The translations under genes and the position numbers were made by a program. The notes under the pieces are model-generated. The model did no database searches and was not told where the DNA came from. It saw only the letters and a program-made list of their open reading frames with translations. Positions 22,970-32,141 of a stretch of DNA of 64,000 nt are shown piece by piece (within the stretch, counting starts at the first letter, position 1; the number at the start of each line of letters is the position of its first letter). The stretch is from Archaeoglobaceae archaeon (GTDB taxonomy: Archaea > Halobacteriota > Archaeoglobi > Archaeoglobales > Archaeoglobaceae), in assembly GCA_027028145.1 (NCBI GenBank), contig JALVJV010000019.1:1-64000 (forward strand). Reading direction: 5' to 3'.

Positions 22970-23030
22970 GCACTCGGATCGAACGGTTAAGAATAGTAAA
23001 ACGTAAAGTCGAAAGCTGTAAACAAAAAAG

Positions 23031-23417
23031 TCAGGAGGATTCCTCAATCAGCACGGCGTTTATTATTCCCTCCTGACTCGGTCTGTTCGTAACTCTTGCA
23101 AGTCCAACGGAAGTTTCGATTATTGCACCCTTCGTTATGACGTTTCTCCTCGCGTAGTGAACGTGTGCGGGATTTCCAACAACCCTCTTGATTTCAGCCC
23201 TTACCACTTTGCCCTCCTTAGGCACGTAAACGTTCGCGAACTGATCTCTGAAGAGCTTTATCTTGTAGTTACCGCCTCTAACTCTAACCTTCTTGATTTT
23301 CCTCTCCCCGATGAGCGTTTCCACCTGCGGTCTTCCCATCTCATACTTTCTCTTCTTTCTGTGAGGTCTGAGGAGCTTGCCCGTGTAGCTTCTCCTACTC
23401 CTACCCTGCCAGATCAT
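23031..23417 (-). CDS. rps8e: Ribosomal protein eS8
   Basis: Small-subunit protein found only in archaea and eukaryotes. The 128-residue sequence has the family features WQGRSRRSYTGK, RPHRKKRKYEMGRP and GNPAHVHYARRNVITKGAII. Positive N-terminus and length are normal. It stands alone between topA and the protease gene. Confidence 0.95.
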   Translation of the reverse strand: MIWQGRSRRSYTGKLLRPHRKKRKYEMGRPQVETLIGERKIKKVRVRGGNYKIKLFRDQFANVYVPKEGKVVRAEIKRVVGNPAHVHYARRNVITKGAIIETSVGLARVTNRPSQEGIINAVLIEESS

Positions 23418-23456
23418 GATATCGAGCTAATGTTAGAGTTATTTAAATATTTTCCG

Positions 23457-24491
23457 TCAGGTTACGACTCTGAAGGGGACAGGAGTGAAACACATCAAAG
23501 CCAAAACGAACGTGAATATTCCCAACAGCATCCTCTTCGAATCCAATGGAGTCTCGTCGTCAACGGGTTCGGGGTGTGGATGTATCGAAAAGAACAACGT
23601 TACTAAGCCCCAAAATATCCAAATCGAATCCGAAGTTTGGTATACGTAGTCAACGAGAAATCCTACGCCTATTAAAACCATCGGCATAACTCTCGAAACT
23701 ACATCAGCCTTCTTGCCGATCATCGCCCTCAGTATATGCCCGCCGTCAAGCTGTCCGACCGGAATAAGGTTTAGGAACGTTACGAACAGTCCCACCCAGC
23801 CGGCAAAAGCTATCGGATGTATGAACCGCCCTTCGTAACCGACCAACCTCGCAAGTAGCTCGAAGAGGGGCGGAGAGCCGAGAACTATCATCGTTTCTCC
23901 AACCTTGCCCGGCTTGAAAGGAATGCTCAATCCGATTAAGATTACGATTATCGATGCTATTATTCCTACCAAAGGACCCGAAACTCCGACGTCAAATAAC
24001 GCCTTTCTGTTCGGAATGGGTCCCTTATGCTTTATTATCGCCCCCAACGTTCCTATTATGGTCGGAAACGGTATGAAGTAAGGTAGCGAAGTTCTCATCT
24101 TCCACCTTCTCGCCGCAAAGTAGTGTCCCATTTCGTGACTGCCCAAAACGAACATGACGGCTAAGGAAAACAGAATTCCACCCCTTATGTCGAACTTTTC
24201 GAACATCATCGAACCCATGAGGGTTGTGGAACAGAAGGTTGCGATCAGTAGAACGATGTTGATCCAAATTCTCTCCTTCTTGGCTTTTCTGATTTCCAAA
24301 ACGAGTTCCCCGTATCTTTCCCTAAATTCTACGGAATACTTTCCAGCCAATTCCGTTAGGAACAGCTTTAGGTCTTTACTTATAGAACCGAACTTCGGAT
24401 GGAGATAAAATCTAACACCGTCTTCAAGCTTCTCGAAATCGTAAACGATGAATTCCTCCTCAAGCTTGGCTCTTATCTTCTCAATCTCCAT
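23457..24491 (-). CDS. Site-2 protease family zinc metallopeptidase (M50)
   Basis: Intramembrane protease. The zinc site HEMGH lies in a membrane helix (MFVLGSHEMGHYFAARRWK); the third ligand is in NLIPVGQLDGGHILRAMIG. About six membrane helices and an N-terminal cytoplasmic domain of roughly 75 residues are visible. Length about 344. ATG 24491 overlaps the end of the aconitase X small subunit gene, so it is probably in the same transcript, though no metabolic link is obvious. No PDZ domain is seen. Confidence 0.9.
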   Translation of the reverse strand: MEIEKIRAKLEEEFIVYDFEKLEDGVRFYLHPKFGSISKDLKLFLTELAGKYSVEFRERYGELVLEIRKAKKERIWINIVLLIATFCSTTLMGSMMFEKFDIRGGILFSLAVMFVLGSHEMGHYFAARRWKMRTSLPYFIPFPTIIGTLGAIIKHKGPIPNRKALFDVGVSGPLVGIIASIIVILIGLSIPFKPGKVGETMIVLGSPPLFELLARLVGYEGRFIHPIAFAGWVGLFVTFLNLIPVGQLDGGHILRAMIGKKADVVSRVMPMVLIGVGFLVDYVYQTSDSIWIFWGLVTLFFSIHPHPEPVDDETPLDSKRMLLGIFTFVLALMCFTPVPFRVVT

Positions 24492-24885
24492 GGACTTCAA
24501 CCCATCCGTTTATGGCGTCAACCTTAACGCGGTTGCCGGATTTAATAATTTTGAATGGATCCACCTCAAGCTTGTCCATGAGCGGGATCTCGGCTATAAT
24601 CGCTCCCACGGCTATAATGGGTTCGGTTTCAACGTTTATTATGGCTTTCGGTGCAGTTCCCTTCTTTTTCATTCTCAACAAGACGTAAGTTCCAACCGTA
24701 GATCCTCTGCCGGTGGGAAAAACGAATATCTTGCCGGCAATAGATTCACCGCATATGTCGCTGTCTTCAGCCACGACGATTCCGCTGTCGACGTCGACAT
24801 CTCCCAGAAATGAAAACTTTCTTTTGCTTACGATCGCCTCTCCTTCCGCAACGCCTTTCGAAATTATCCTCCCCTTAACTCTCAT
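24481..24885 (-). CDS. Phosphomevalonate dehydratase small subunit (aconitase X swivel, DUF126)
   Basis: Swivel-domain subunit of aconitase X. Features: VKGRIISKGVAEGEAIVSKR at the start, SIAGKIFVFPTGRGSTVGTYVL with the serine/Gly-rich loop, and IAVGAIIAEIPLMDKLE. In archaea the two-subunit enzyme dehydrates (R)-5-phosphomevalonate to trans-anhydromevalonate 5-phosphate in the modified mevalonate route to isoprenoid lipids. ATG 24885 overlaps the stop of the large-subunit gene by 11 bases, so the pair is coupled. Confidence 0.88.
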   Translation of the reverse strand: MRVKGRIISKGVAEGEAIVSKRKFSFLGDVDVDSGIVVAEDSDICGESIAGKIFVFPTGRGSTVGTYVLLRMKKKGTAPKAIINVETEPIIAVGAIIAEIPLMDKLEVDPFKIIKSGNRVKVDAINGWVEVHGD

Positions 24886-26008
24886 CAAAAGCCCTCCTCA
24901 GACATTCATGCGTCGATCCGAAGATGGCTTTAACCCTTCTGAGCTTCGGAAGGTAAGTTAAAGCTTTTCCCGAGTTTACCATTACGCATTCGAACCTTTC
25001 GGTTGCCGGCGAAACGACCATGCACGTATCCCTGAACACCTTTATTCCCCTACTTTCAAGCTTTTCGATCACGTGCCTCAGCTTATTATAGACATGCCTC
25101 GAGGTGAAGAGCCATACCTGCTTCTTGGGCTTTCCGTATCTTTCGGTTATCCTCGCAATTTCCCTAATTTCTTCTTCCGAAAGGTGCGGACATCCCAAAG
25201 CTATCAGATCGGGCTCGCAGTCGTTTTCGATCTCAACCCCGTCGATCTCGATCTTCTCATTCGGAATCTCGAATTCCCTCCATTCCGGGGTTTGATCGAC
25301 AACGTGGAACATGGCTATGTTGCCAGTTGAAGCCAAGGACGCTCCTAGTTGTTTCAGTTCATCATCGCTGAGCCTTCTTTCGAAATCAAATATGGGAATT
25401 CCGTCGATTTCGCTTCCGATTTTGTATCCGACTATAGAGGGATTCAGATCCCCTTTAACCTTTACAAGAATCGTGGGTGCTCGGTTCTCCTTAACGTGCA
25501 ATCCGTAATATGGGGTTTTTCCGATTATCGCGGATGCCAACGCACTGATTCCGCTCTCCCTATTCGTTCTCGCACCGATTACCGAATTCGCATAGACTAC
25601 GGCTGAGGACTCCGCCCAAGCTAAGTGATCGCCTAAGGACGGTTTGTGGATGTAGTAGGGCGTGCATGTAAGTGTAAGCTCGGCGCCTATGCTTTCCAAA
25701 GCCTTAATAACCTCGATCTGCTTTTTAACGAAGCGATCGTCCAACCCCATTTCTTTCCATCGTTCCAAGTCCATTCCAGCCGGATTCAGTGTCGTTCTAA
25801 CGCGAACCTTAGCTTTTAGGCTTTTCAACCATTCCAGCCCTTCTTCGCCTATGTTCTTATACGAAATTCCGGAGATGTGAGCCGATTTTATCGGGATAAG
25901 CCTCTCTGCCCCGAATATCTCTCCCAAGGCTACCAGAATCTCCATACACTTTGCGATCGTCGGATTGTCGGATTCAAGCAACTTCTCCTCTTCCCTACTT
26001 AGATTCAT
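24875..26008 (-). CDS. Phosphomevalonate dehydratase large subunit (aconitase X, DUF521)
   Basis: Catalytic subunit of the archaeal mevalonate-pathway dehydratase. From ATG 26008: MNLSREEEKLLESDNPTIAK, then SAHISGISYKNIGEEGLEWL and the cysteine stretches TLTCTPYY, DLIALGCPHLS and FRDTCMVVSP that bind the [4Fe-4S] cluster. NSVIGARTNRESG and FGSTHECL are also typical. The longer ORF from 26065 adds 19 residues without homology features. Expected partners (anhydromevalonyl phosphate decarboxylase, isopentenyl phosphate kinase) are not in this window. Confidence 0.9.
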   Translation of the reverse strand: MNLSREEEKLLESDNPTIAKCMEILVALGEIFGAERLIPIKSAHISGISYKNIGEEGLEWLKSLKAKVRVRTTLNPAGMDLERWKEMGLDDRFVKKQIEVIKALESIGAELTLTCTPYYIHKPSLGDHLAWAESSAVVYANSVIGARTNRESGISALASAIIGKTPYYGLHVKENRAPTILVKVKGDLNPSIVGYKIGSEIDGIPIFDFERRLSDDELKQLGASLASTGNIAMFHVVDQTPEWREFEIPNEKIEIDGVEIENDCEPDLIALGCPHLSEEEIREIARITERYGKPKKQVWLFTSRHVYNKLRHVIEKLESRGIKVFRDTCMVVSPATERFECVMVNSGKALTYLPKLRRVKAIFGSTHECLRRAFDES

Positions 26009-26219
26009 GAGAGTCGGATATATTCTTGAGATATAACGGTTTCCTACCTCTCCTACTCCTCTCAATGCTTTCGTCGATCTTCCTTGCCAAGGGGCAGTAG
26101 ATGTAATGATAAACGGCTTCGCTCAGCGCATCTTTGATCGTGTTCTTGCCCGTCTTAAGCTTGAGCATCTCAACCTTCTCGCTCGAAATTTTCGTTTGAA
26201 CTATCAAAAGCTTGCCCAT
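25995..26219 (-). CDS. Small conserved archaeal protein (tentatively DUF5371), 74 aa
   Basis: MGKLLIVQTKISSEKVEMLK then TIKDALSEAVYHYIYCPLAR and a basic tail IERSRRGRKPLY. The strand-helix-helix layout (LLIVQTKIS; SEKVEMLKLKTG; TIKDALSEAVYHYI) could be an RHH-like fold. Its end overlaps the aconitase X large-subunit start by 14 bases, so it is probably co-transcribed and might regulate or stabilise it. The family name is from memory and unchecked. Confidence 0.6.
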   Translation of the reverse strand: MGKLLIVQTKISSEKVEMLKLKTGKNTIKDALSEAVYHYIYCPLARKIDESIERSRRGRKPLYLKNISDSHESK

Positions 26220-26353
26220 AGCATAGCATAAATGTTCATTGATAGTTATAAATCTTTCTTTTTACAATAAACGGATTCTCCGAACTTGGCGCTAACTTTG
26301 ACAACCGTCGATTGATTAAAAACCCTTAAAAATTGTGCCGTAAAATTCGGTTT

Positions 26354-27589
26354 ATGGAACTTCAGGGAAAAAGAGTCAGAATAAAAGCCAAAGGTAGGAT
26401 TTTCGAAGGTATAGTCATGCCCTCCTTCACCGATTGTCTCGTTCTCAAGTTGGATAACGGCTACAACGTAGGTTTTAAAGATTACGAGGTCGTTGAGGTT
26501 ATAGAAGAAAAGCACATAGCAACACCGACTCCGAAGCTTGAAAAGAGGGAGGGACTGCCCAGCGTTAAGATAATCTCAACGGGCGGAACTATAGCGAGCA
26601 AAGTCGATTACAGAACAGGAGCGGTAACGAGCCAGTTTACCGCTGAAGAGATCGCCGGAGATGTGCCGGAACTTCTTGAGATCTGCAACGTGGATGCGAT
26701 GTTGCTCTACAACATCCTCAGCGAGAACATGACTCCACAGAACTGGATCGAACTCGCAAGGGAAGTTTACGATTCGATAAAGAAGGGATACGACGGAATT
26801 ATAATCACGCACGGAACGGACACGATGCATTACACCGCATCGGCTTTGGCATTCATGCTTCGAACTCCCGTTCCGGTTGTTTTGGTGGGAGCACAGAGAA
26901 GTAGCGATCGTCCGTCGAGCGATGCGGCTATGAATCTCTTCTGTGCCGCAAAAGCGGCGACGTCGGATTTGGGGGAAGTTGTTGTTGTTATGCACGGAAC
27001 GACGAGCGACGACTTCTGCTACATTCATCGTGGCGTGAAGGTTAGGAAGTGCCATACATCGAGGAGGGATGCTTTCAAGTCGATAAACTTCCCTCCTTTG
27101 GGCAGAGTTGATTATCCTTCCGGCGAAATCACCTGGTTTGTCAAAGATAGATTCAGGAGAAATGAGAGGCAACTCGAGCTTAGAGATAAACTTGAAGATA
27201 AGGTAGTGCTAATCAAGTTCTTCCCCGGAATGAAGCCAGACATACTCGATTACTACTACGATAATGGCTACAGGGGATTCGTTTTGGAAGGAACGGGCTT
27301 GGGACACGTTTCGACCACTTGGATAGATACGATAAAGAGGATTGCCGAGGACAGCTTGGTAGTCATAACATCCCAATGCTTATGGGGGAGAATATGCGAT
27401 AGGGTTTACGATACCGGCAGATACCTCCTAAAAGCCGGGGTGATTGAAGGCGAAGACATGCTACCGGAAGTCGCTCTGGTTAAAGTCATGTGGCTTCTGG
27501 GCAACTACGACCTTGAGGAGGCTAAAAAGCTCGTTAAGGTTAATTTGGTCGGGGAGATAACTCCGACGACGAAGTATGAGGTGGTTTAA
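26354..27589 (+). CDS. gatD: Glutamyl-tRNA(Gln) amidotransferase subunit D
   Basis: Archaeal GatDE makes Gln-tRNA(Gln) by transamidation; GatD is the asparaginase-like subunit releasing ammonia. An SH3-like N-terminal part (GKRVRIKAKGRIFEGIVMP) is followed by the amidase: catalytic STGGTIASKVD and THGTDTMHYTASAL, plus GAQRSSDRPSSDAAMN. 411 residues from ATG 26354, which fits the family better than ATG 26333. GatE is not in the window. Presence implies the organism lacks a direct glutaminyl-tRNA route, typical of archaea. Confidence 0.95.
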   Translation: MELQGKRVRIKAKGRIFEGIVMPSFTDCLVLKLDNGYNVGFKDYEVVEVIEEKHIATPTPKLEKREGLPSVKIISTGGTIASKVDYRTGAVTSQFTAEEIAGDVPELLEICNVDAMLLYNILSENMTPQNWIELAREVYDSIKKGYDGIIITHGTDTMHYTASALAFMLRTPVPVVLVGAQRSSDRPSSDAAMNLFCAAKAATSDLGEVVVVMHGTTSDDFCYIHRGVKVRKCHTSRRDAFKSINFPPLGRVDYPSGEITWFVKDRFRRNERQLELRDKLEDKVVLIKFFPGMKPDILDYYYDNGYRGFVLEGTGLGHVSTTWIDTIKRIAEDSLVVITSQCLWGRICDRVYDTGRYLLKAGVIEGEDMLPEVALVKVMWLLGNYDLEEAKKLVKVNLVGEITPTTKYEVV

Positions 27590-27644
27590 TCAAATTTTAT
27601 TCAACGATTAAAGTTAATTTTATTCTTTTAAGTTAAGGAGAAGA

Positions 27645-27653
27645 TTTATATAT
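27645..27653 (+). promoter_or_regulatory. TATA box of the slipin gene
   Basis: TTTATATAT centred 25 bases before ATG 27674, implying a leaderless transcript. Confidence 0.55.
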
Positions 27654-27673
27654 TTGTCGATCTACCTCGAACT

Positions 27674-28444
27674 ATGGCCCTATTCTCACCGCTCTGGATT
27701 CTAATAGCCGGTCTGGTGGTGGTTGTAGTCGGATTTATCGCCGCCGGAATCAGGGTCGTCAAGGAATACGAGAGGGGAGTTATCTTCAGGCTCGGAAGAC
27801 TCGTTGGAGCGAGAGGACCGGGACTCTTCTTCGTTATACCCATACTCGAAAGCATGATTAAGGTCGATCTCAGAACGATCACATACGACGTGCCGACACA
27901 GGAAGTCATAACCAAAGATAACGTCACGGTGCGAGTAAACGCCGTAGTATACTACAGAGTCGTAGATCCGGAAAAAGCCGTAACTGAGGTTAGGGACTTC
28001 ATGTATGCCACAGCCCAAATAGCTCAGACGACTTTGAGGAGCGTAATAGGTCAGGCTGAATTGGACGAGCTCCTTTCAGAAAGGGAGAAGCTGAACGCAC
28101 AATTACAGCAGATAATAGACGAGGCTACGAATCCTTGGGGGGTTAAGGTTACGGCGGTTGAGATCAAGGATGTCGAGTTGCCGGAGGAGATGAAGAGAAT
28201 AATGGCAATGCAGGCGGAAGCTGAAAGAGAGAGGAGGGCGAAGATAATCAGAGCTGACGGAGAGTATCAGGCTGCACGGAAGTTGCTCGAAGCCGCTCAG
28301 ATTTTGGAGCAGAGCAAGGGAGCTATGTTGCTTAGAATTCTGCAGACGTTGAACGAAATAGCGGATGAGGAGGCGAATACAATCGTGTTCCCGATTCCGA
28401 TCGAAATACTTGAGTATTTCAAGCGGATGAACAGTAGTAACTAA
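27674..28444 (+). CDS. Slipin (stomatin/prohibitin-family, SPFH protein)
   Basis: One N-terminal membrane helix ([20 protein letters not shown]), then an SPFH domain ([45 protein letters not shown]) and a helical tail with [20 protein letters not shown]. 256 residues, normal for prokaryotic slipins. These form membrane-bound oligomers that organise microdomains and often pair with an NfeD/STOPP protease; no such gene is adjacent here. Confidence 0.93.
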   Translation: MALFSPLWILIAGLVVVVVGFIAAGIRVVKEYERGVIFRLGRLVGARGPGLFFVIPILESMIKVDLRTITYDVPTQEVITKDNVTVRVNAVVYYRVVDPEKAVTEVRDFMYATAQIAQTTLRSVIGQAELDELLSEREKLNAQLQQIIDEATNPWGVKVTAVEIKDVELPEEMKRIMAMQAEAERERRAKIIRADGEYQAARKLLEAAQILEQSKGAMLLRILQTLNEIADEEANTIVFPIPIEILEYFKRMNSSN

Positions 28445-28491
28445 TCTTTTTAATAATGTATGATATGTTTTTAATTTTTTAAAGTTTAAAA

Positions 28492-29607
28492 TTAAATATC
28501 ACCGAAAATCCTATCAATCAGCCATTTGGAATCGAACTTAACGAGATCGTCGTAATCTTGTCCAGTTCCCAAGAACAGAATCGGTTTTCCGGTGACATAA
28601 CTGATCGAGATGGCGGTTCCACCCTTCGGATCCGCATCAATCTTTGTAAGAATCGATCCGTCAATGCCGACGGCTTCGTTGAACATCCTTGCCCTCTCAA
28701 CCGCATCGTTTCCAGCTATGCTCTCATCTACGAATATCGTCAGATCGGGCTTCGTAACTCTCTTGATCTTGCTCAACTGATCTATCAGATTCTTCTTTGT
28801 GTGCATTCTTCCAGCAGTATCCGCAAGAACTACATCGATTCCCTTGCTCTCGGCATGCTTTATGGCATCGTAAATTACGGCGGCGGGATCCGCTCCAGGT
28901 TTGTGTTTGATCACCTTAACGCCCAACCTCTGCCCGTGTTCCTCCAGCTGTTCTATGGCACCAGCCCTGAACGTGTCTCCGGCGGCGAGCACAACTGAAT
29001 AACCGAAATCCATGAGCCTCTTGGCGATCTTCGCTATCGTAGTTGTCTTGCCAGTTCCGTTAACTCCTACGAATATAATGTTGAGGGGTCTCTTCTCCTT
29101 AAGCTTGGTCTGAACGAACTCGTCGAAGTCAAATCGGTTTGCATCCAAAATCTCCTGAATTATGAGCTTTAGATCATTTATAACTATATCGGATAACTTT
29201 TCGCCGATCTTCTTCTTTCTTCCGACGAGCCTCTCCTTAAGCTTGGACGAAATCTCTTCGACAACCTCAAAAGCCACATCGCTTTCGAGCAAGATGATCT
29301 CGAGATCTTCTAAAATTTCTTCAACCTTCTTTTCATCGATTAAAACTTCCCTATCAACTATGAGAGTTTTGATTTTACTTACGAGCCCAATCTTCTTCGG
29401 CTTTTCCTCCTTTTCAGCTTTAGCCGAAACTTCTTCAGCCTTAGCGGTGTCCTTCTTGACGGTTTCGACAGCTTTAGCTTCCTCTACGACGGCTTTAGCC
29501 GGTTCGACTTTCGGTTCTTTAGCCTCTACATGCTTAACTTCCTCTTCAACCTTTCTATCTAACTTCTTCTTAAAAGCGGATAGCTTCTCCTTTAAAAACT
29601 TGAACAT
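28492..29607 (-). CDS. ftsY: Signal recognition particle receptor FtsY
   Basis: GTPase that docks the SRP-ribosome complex at the membrane. Residues 1-90 are a Lys/Glu/Ala-rich A domain; the N domain follows and then the G domain with GVNGTGKTTTIAKIA (G1), DTFRAGAIEQL, ADTAGRMHTK (G3) and TKIDADPKGG (G4). 371 residues. It lies one base from prefoldin alpha, in a conserved euryarchaeal translation/secretion cluster. Confidence 0.97.
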   Translation of the reverse strand: MFKFLKEKLSAFKKKLDRKVEEEVKHVEAKEPKVEPAKAVVEEAKAVETVKKDTAKAEEVSAKAEKEEKPKKIGLVSKIKTLIVDREVLIDEKKVEEILEDLEIILLESDVAFEVVEEISSKLKERLVGRKKKIGEKLSDIVINDLKLIIQEILDANRFDFDEFVQTKLKEKRPLNIIFVGVNGTGKTTTIAKIAKRLMDFGYSVVLAAGDTFRAGAIEQLEEHGQRLGVKVIKHKPGADPAAVIYDAIKHAESKGIDVVLADTAGRMHTKKNLIDQLSKIKRVTKPDLTIFVDESIAGNDAVERARMFNEAVGIDGSILTKIDADPKGGTAISISYVTGKPILFLGTGQDYDDLVKFDSKWLIDRIFGDI

Positions 29608-29608
29608 A

Positions 29609-30031
29609 TCACTTCTTCTCCTCTTCAGCCTTTAAAGCTTTGGCTAAATCCTCCTGAATGGCTCTCGCCCTTTCCAAGATCTGCTGTAGCAATTGCTCAA
29701 GCTTTGCTACGTTCTGCTGAATAGCCTCCCTTTTCTTCTTCAAAAACTCTATAGCTTCCCCTACCTCCTTCTCAACTACAACTCCGGCACCTACATCTAC
29801 GAGCATCTTCTTGGCATTCTTAACATCAACGTAAGCAAAAACTCCTCCACCCAAATTCATCAAAGCTTCTACGCCGTCATCGAGAGAATTAAAATACTCC
29901 AGACTTTCGATAGTTTTCTCAAGCTGAGCATCTACGAGCTCGAGCTCTACGATCCGCCTTTGGATGGCTTCGCTTTCAGCCTGTAACTGTTGCAGAAGGT
30001 AATACTTTTCCTGAATCTCCCTTTCTTCCAT
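29609..30031 (-). CDS. pfdA: Prefoldin subunit alpha
   Basis: Hexameric chaperone subunit (two alpha, four beta) that hands unfolded chains to the thermosome. Two long coiled coils (YYLLQQLQAESEAIQRRIVE; AIQQNVAKLEQLLQQILERA) flank the beta hairpin region ALMNLGGGVFAYVDV and VGAGVVVEK. ATG 30031 with upstream GGGGTG is the likely start. The adjacent rplX stop lies 10 bases upstream. Confidence 0.94.
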   Translation of the reverse strand: MEEREIQEKYYLLQQLQAESEAIQRRIVELELVDAQLEKTIESLEYFNSLDDGVEALMNLGGGVFAYVDVKNAKKMLVDVGAGVVVEKEVGEAIEFLKKKREAIQQNVAKLEQLLQQILERARAIQEDLAKALKAEEEKK

Positions 30032-30041
30032 TTTAGCACCC

Positions 30042-30218
30042 CTACTCAACGATCTTAACGTTCTTTATCTTTATCAGATGCCTCTTAACTTTATGGTTGC
30101 TCCCGAGCAACGAATAGACCTTCTCCAAGGCAAAACGCTCGTTGTGCGCTTCAACGACCTTCCTAAACTTCTGCCACTGGTTCGCGTTCTTAAAGACCCC
30201 CTCCACCTCAAACTTCAT
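30042..30218 (-). CDS. rplX: Ribosomal protein eL20/LX (L18Ae), 58 aa
   Basis: Short frame MKFEVEGVFKNANQWQKFRK, then VEAHNERFALEKVYSLLGSN and a basic end HKVKRHLIKIKNV. These match the archaeal LX protein of the large subunit. GGAGGTGGTGAT directly precedes the ATG, an unusually strong site. It lies between eif6 and pfdA, the standard position in euryarchaea. Confidence 0.92.
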   Translation of the reverse strand: MKFEVEGVFKNANQWQKFRKVVEAHNERFALEKVYSLLGSNHKVKRHLIKIKNVKIVE

Positions 30219-30229
30219 ATCACCACCTC

Positions 30230-30883
30230 CTAAGGGAAGAGAGACTCCTCGATTATACCCAACTCAAATCCTGTCGTGTCCTTCCCGGCTATATAGCCCT
30301 TCGAATTCGCAACCAAGCCCGTTCCAACCATATCGCTACCGAAATTGACCGTTCCCGTTCCGACATCAACCTTCATGACCTCTTCAACCTTCTTGATCTC
30401 CCACTCGCTCGCATTCGGATTTAGCAGTCCGCCCCTATTTGTAACTACCGCCGACATGCCGACGGTTTTTATTCCACCTATTGTGCTCTTGGCGGTTTCA
30501 ACATCCAAGAACTCCCTCACAGCGGAAACTATTGCTTCGTCGGCTTCGGGATGAATTATAGCACCTTTGTCGTTCACGCAGACTACGTTACCCAAACACG
30601 TCATCGGCGTTCTAACCACGTGAACTTCGAAGATCTTGCTCAGCTTTTCCTTCTCCTTTTCTGCTATCTGATCGCTGACCAATATCCCCTTAGAATTCGC
30701 GCATGCTAAAGCGCCTACGAGCTCAGAGCCAGCTATCGTCGTCACTACTACATCGACATCGAGCTCTTCCCTTAAAAACTGCTTTGCCTTCTCGTCGTTA
30801 ACCCCCAAGACCGCAAAGTCCTCCGTTGCCCTTATGTATAGTCCGATCAGCGGAACTCCCCTTATCGCGAGTAATTTCGGCAT
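30230..30883 (-). CDS. eif6: Translation initiation factor aIF6
   Basis: Anti-association factor bound to the large ribosomal subunit. Five-fold repeated alpha/beta units are visible, e.g. IRGVPLIGLYIRATEDFAVL, SELVGALACANSKGILVSDQ, GNVVCVNDKGAIIHPEA and MVGTGLVANSKGYIAGKDT. 217 residues, start at ATG 30883, one base after rpl31e. Confidence 0.96.
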   Translation of the reverse strand: MPKLLAIRGVPLIGLYIRATEDFAVLGVNDEKAKQFLREELDVDVVVTTIAGSELVGALACANSKGILVSDQIAEKEKEKLSKIFEVHVVRTPMTCLGNVVCVNDKGAIIHPEADEAIVSAVREFLDVETAKSTIGGIKTVGMSAVVTNRGGLLNPNASEWEIKKVEEVMKVDVGTGTVNFGSDMVGTGLVANSKGYIAGKDTTGFELGIIEESLFP

Positions 30884-30884
30884 G

Positions 30885-31151
30885 TTACGCTAACTCTGCC
30901 TCAACTACTCCATCCTCAAACTTCACGGCTCTAATTCTGATCTTCGCAGGCGGTTTTTGAGCTCCCCTCTCCCAGACCTTCTCGTTTATGCTCGGATCGA
31001 TCCTTATCTTATCCGGTTCGACCTTCATGTGTCTGCTGAGGTAGTTCCTTATGAACTTCATCGCCTTCTTAGCCCTAAGCCATCTCGGATACCTCTTCAT
31101 CTTATGCTTCAATCTGATCGAATACACCCTCTCAACGACGATCTTCGCCAT
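30885..31151 (-). CDS. rpl31e: Ribosomal protein eL31
   Basis: From ATG 31151: [20 protein letters not shown], then [20 protein letters not shown] and [20 protein letters not shown], all typical of L31e. GAGGTGG lies 6 bases upstream. An in-frame start at 31160 would put the Shine-Dalgarno inside the gene and is unlikely. Confidence 0.95.
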   Translation of the reverse strand: MAKIVVERVYSIRLKHKMKRYPRWLRAKKAMKFIRNYLSRHMKVEPDKIRIDPSINEKVWERGAQKPPAKIRIRAVKFEDGVVEAELA

Positions 31152-31161
31152 CGCAACCACC

Positions 31162-31314
31162 TCAGACCTTCAGCTTGTTATGCCTCCAGAACCTTCTCGC
31201 TGGACTTGTAACAACCCTTCTCTTCGTCTTAAGTGTAACCCAGAGCGGAGGTCTCCTATTGGCCTTCAAGAACTTCGCAAGCCTCTTCTTCACACCAACC
31301 GTCTTCTTCCCCAT
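31162..31314 (-). CDS. rpl39e: Ribosomal protein eL39, 50 aa
   Basis: [20 protein letters not shown] then [20 protein letters not shown] and [11 protein letters not shown]: the highly basic L39e that lines the peptide exit tunnel. An ATG six bases upstream (31320) is in frame and overlaps the pdcd5 stop; either could start. It precedes rpl31e by 10 bases. Confidence 0.95.
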   Translation of the reverse strand: MGKKTVGVKKRLAKFLKANRRPPLWVTLKTKRRVVTSPARRFWRHNKLKV

Positions 31315-31319
31315 AACCA

Positions 31320-31655
31320 TCACTTCCTAATGATTCTCGGCTCCCTCTTCCTTGCCGAAATCTGCCTCAAGATGGAAACCAAAACCTCATCCGAAATCTT
31401 CTGCCTTATCCTACCGGCTTGAGCCAACGCTATGAGCTGGTTCTCGACAGCTTCGGCTATATCGGGATGAGCTAATTTAAGCCTTGCAAGCCTCTCTCTG
31501 GCTTCGGGTTCGAGTATAGCCCTTAGAATCTCCTTCTTTTGCAGTTCGATCTGTCTCTGAATTTCCTGTTGCCTCCTAAGTTCTTCAAGTTCTCTCTGCC
31601 TCTGCAATTCCAAAAGCTTCCGCCTTCGAATCTCCTCAAGCTCCCTTTCATCCAT
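31320..31655 (-). CDS. PDCD5-family DNA-binding protein
   Basis: A long charged N-terminal helix ([20 protein letters not shown]) is followed by the three-helix core ([49 protein letters not shown]). The archaeal homologue of programmed cell death protein 5, also called DNA-binding protein in archaeal annotations; role probably in nucleic-acid or chaperone contacts. ATG 31655 after GGGGTGAC is preferred over GTG 31664. Confidence 0.94.
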   Translation of the reverse strand: MDERELEEIRRRKLLELQRQRELEELRRQQEIQRQIELQKKEILRAILEPEARERLARLKLAHPDIAEAVENQLIALAQAGRIRQKISDEVLVSILRQISARKREPRIIRK

Positions 31656-31690
31656 GCCCGTCACCCCTCAATCGTTGTCATCGAAGGTAT

Positions 31691-32140
31691 TTAGTATTTT
31701 GCGAGCTCTGGAATCTGTTGGACGAGCTCTTTCTTAATCTCCGCGGCGACCTTGTCCAAGAACGATCTTCCCTTGGGCGTTACGATCCTACCCTCTTCGG
31801 TTTTCTTAACGAAGCCCGCCTTCTCTAACTGCTGAAGAGCCTTTCTGATTATCGAACCGCTACCCTTCCTGAACTTCGGCGGTTCGACGCCTCTCCTCTT
31901 CCTTCCGCCGTAAGCCGTTCTGAGCCTTTCTATTCCAACCGGCCCATCGATGTAGACCTTTCTGAAGATCGCCGCAACCCTTATCCACCACCAATCCGCC
32001 TGCTCTGGAGCCCTCTCCTTGTGAACGCCGGTTTTGACGAACTTAGCCCACTCAGGAGGCTCGAATTCCGGCATCTCCTTAAGCTTCTCAGCCACCCTAT
32101 GGATCAGCATATCCGCGGGGACGTCATACACCGTCGCCAT
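31691..32140 (-). CDS. rps19e: Ribosomal protein eS19
   Basis: 149 residues beginning [20 protein letters not shown], with [38 protein letters not shown] and [20 protein letters not shown]. This is the archaeal/eukaryotic S19e winged-helix protein. It lies one base from the CRM-domain gene and 35 bases from pdcd5. Confidence 0.96.
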   Translation of the reverse strand: MATVYDVPADMLIHRVAEKLKEMPEFEPPEWAKFVKTGVHKERAPEQADWWWIRVAAIFRKVYIDGPVGIERLRTAYGGRKRRGVEPPKFRKGSGSIIRKALQQLEKAGFVKKTEEGRIVTPKGRSFLDKVAAEIKKELVQQIPELAKY

Positions 32141-32141
32141 A

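Noticed and set aside
22970-23047. N-terminal extension of topoisomerase I
   Set aside because: The extension is hydrophobic and unlike the family, and ATG 22969 begins exactly at the TOPRIM start.
26576-27172. 198-codon minus-strand open frame inside gatD
   Set aside because: Shadow of gatD; low-complexity Arg/Ser-rich product with no recognisable family.
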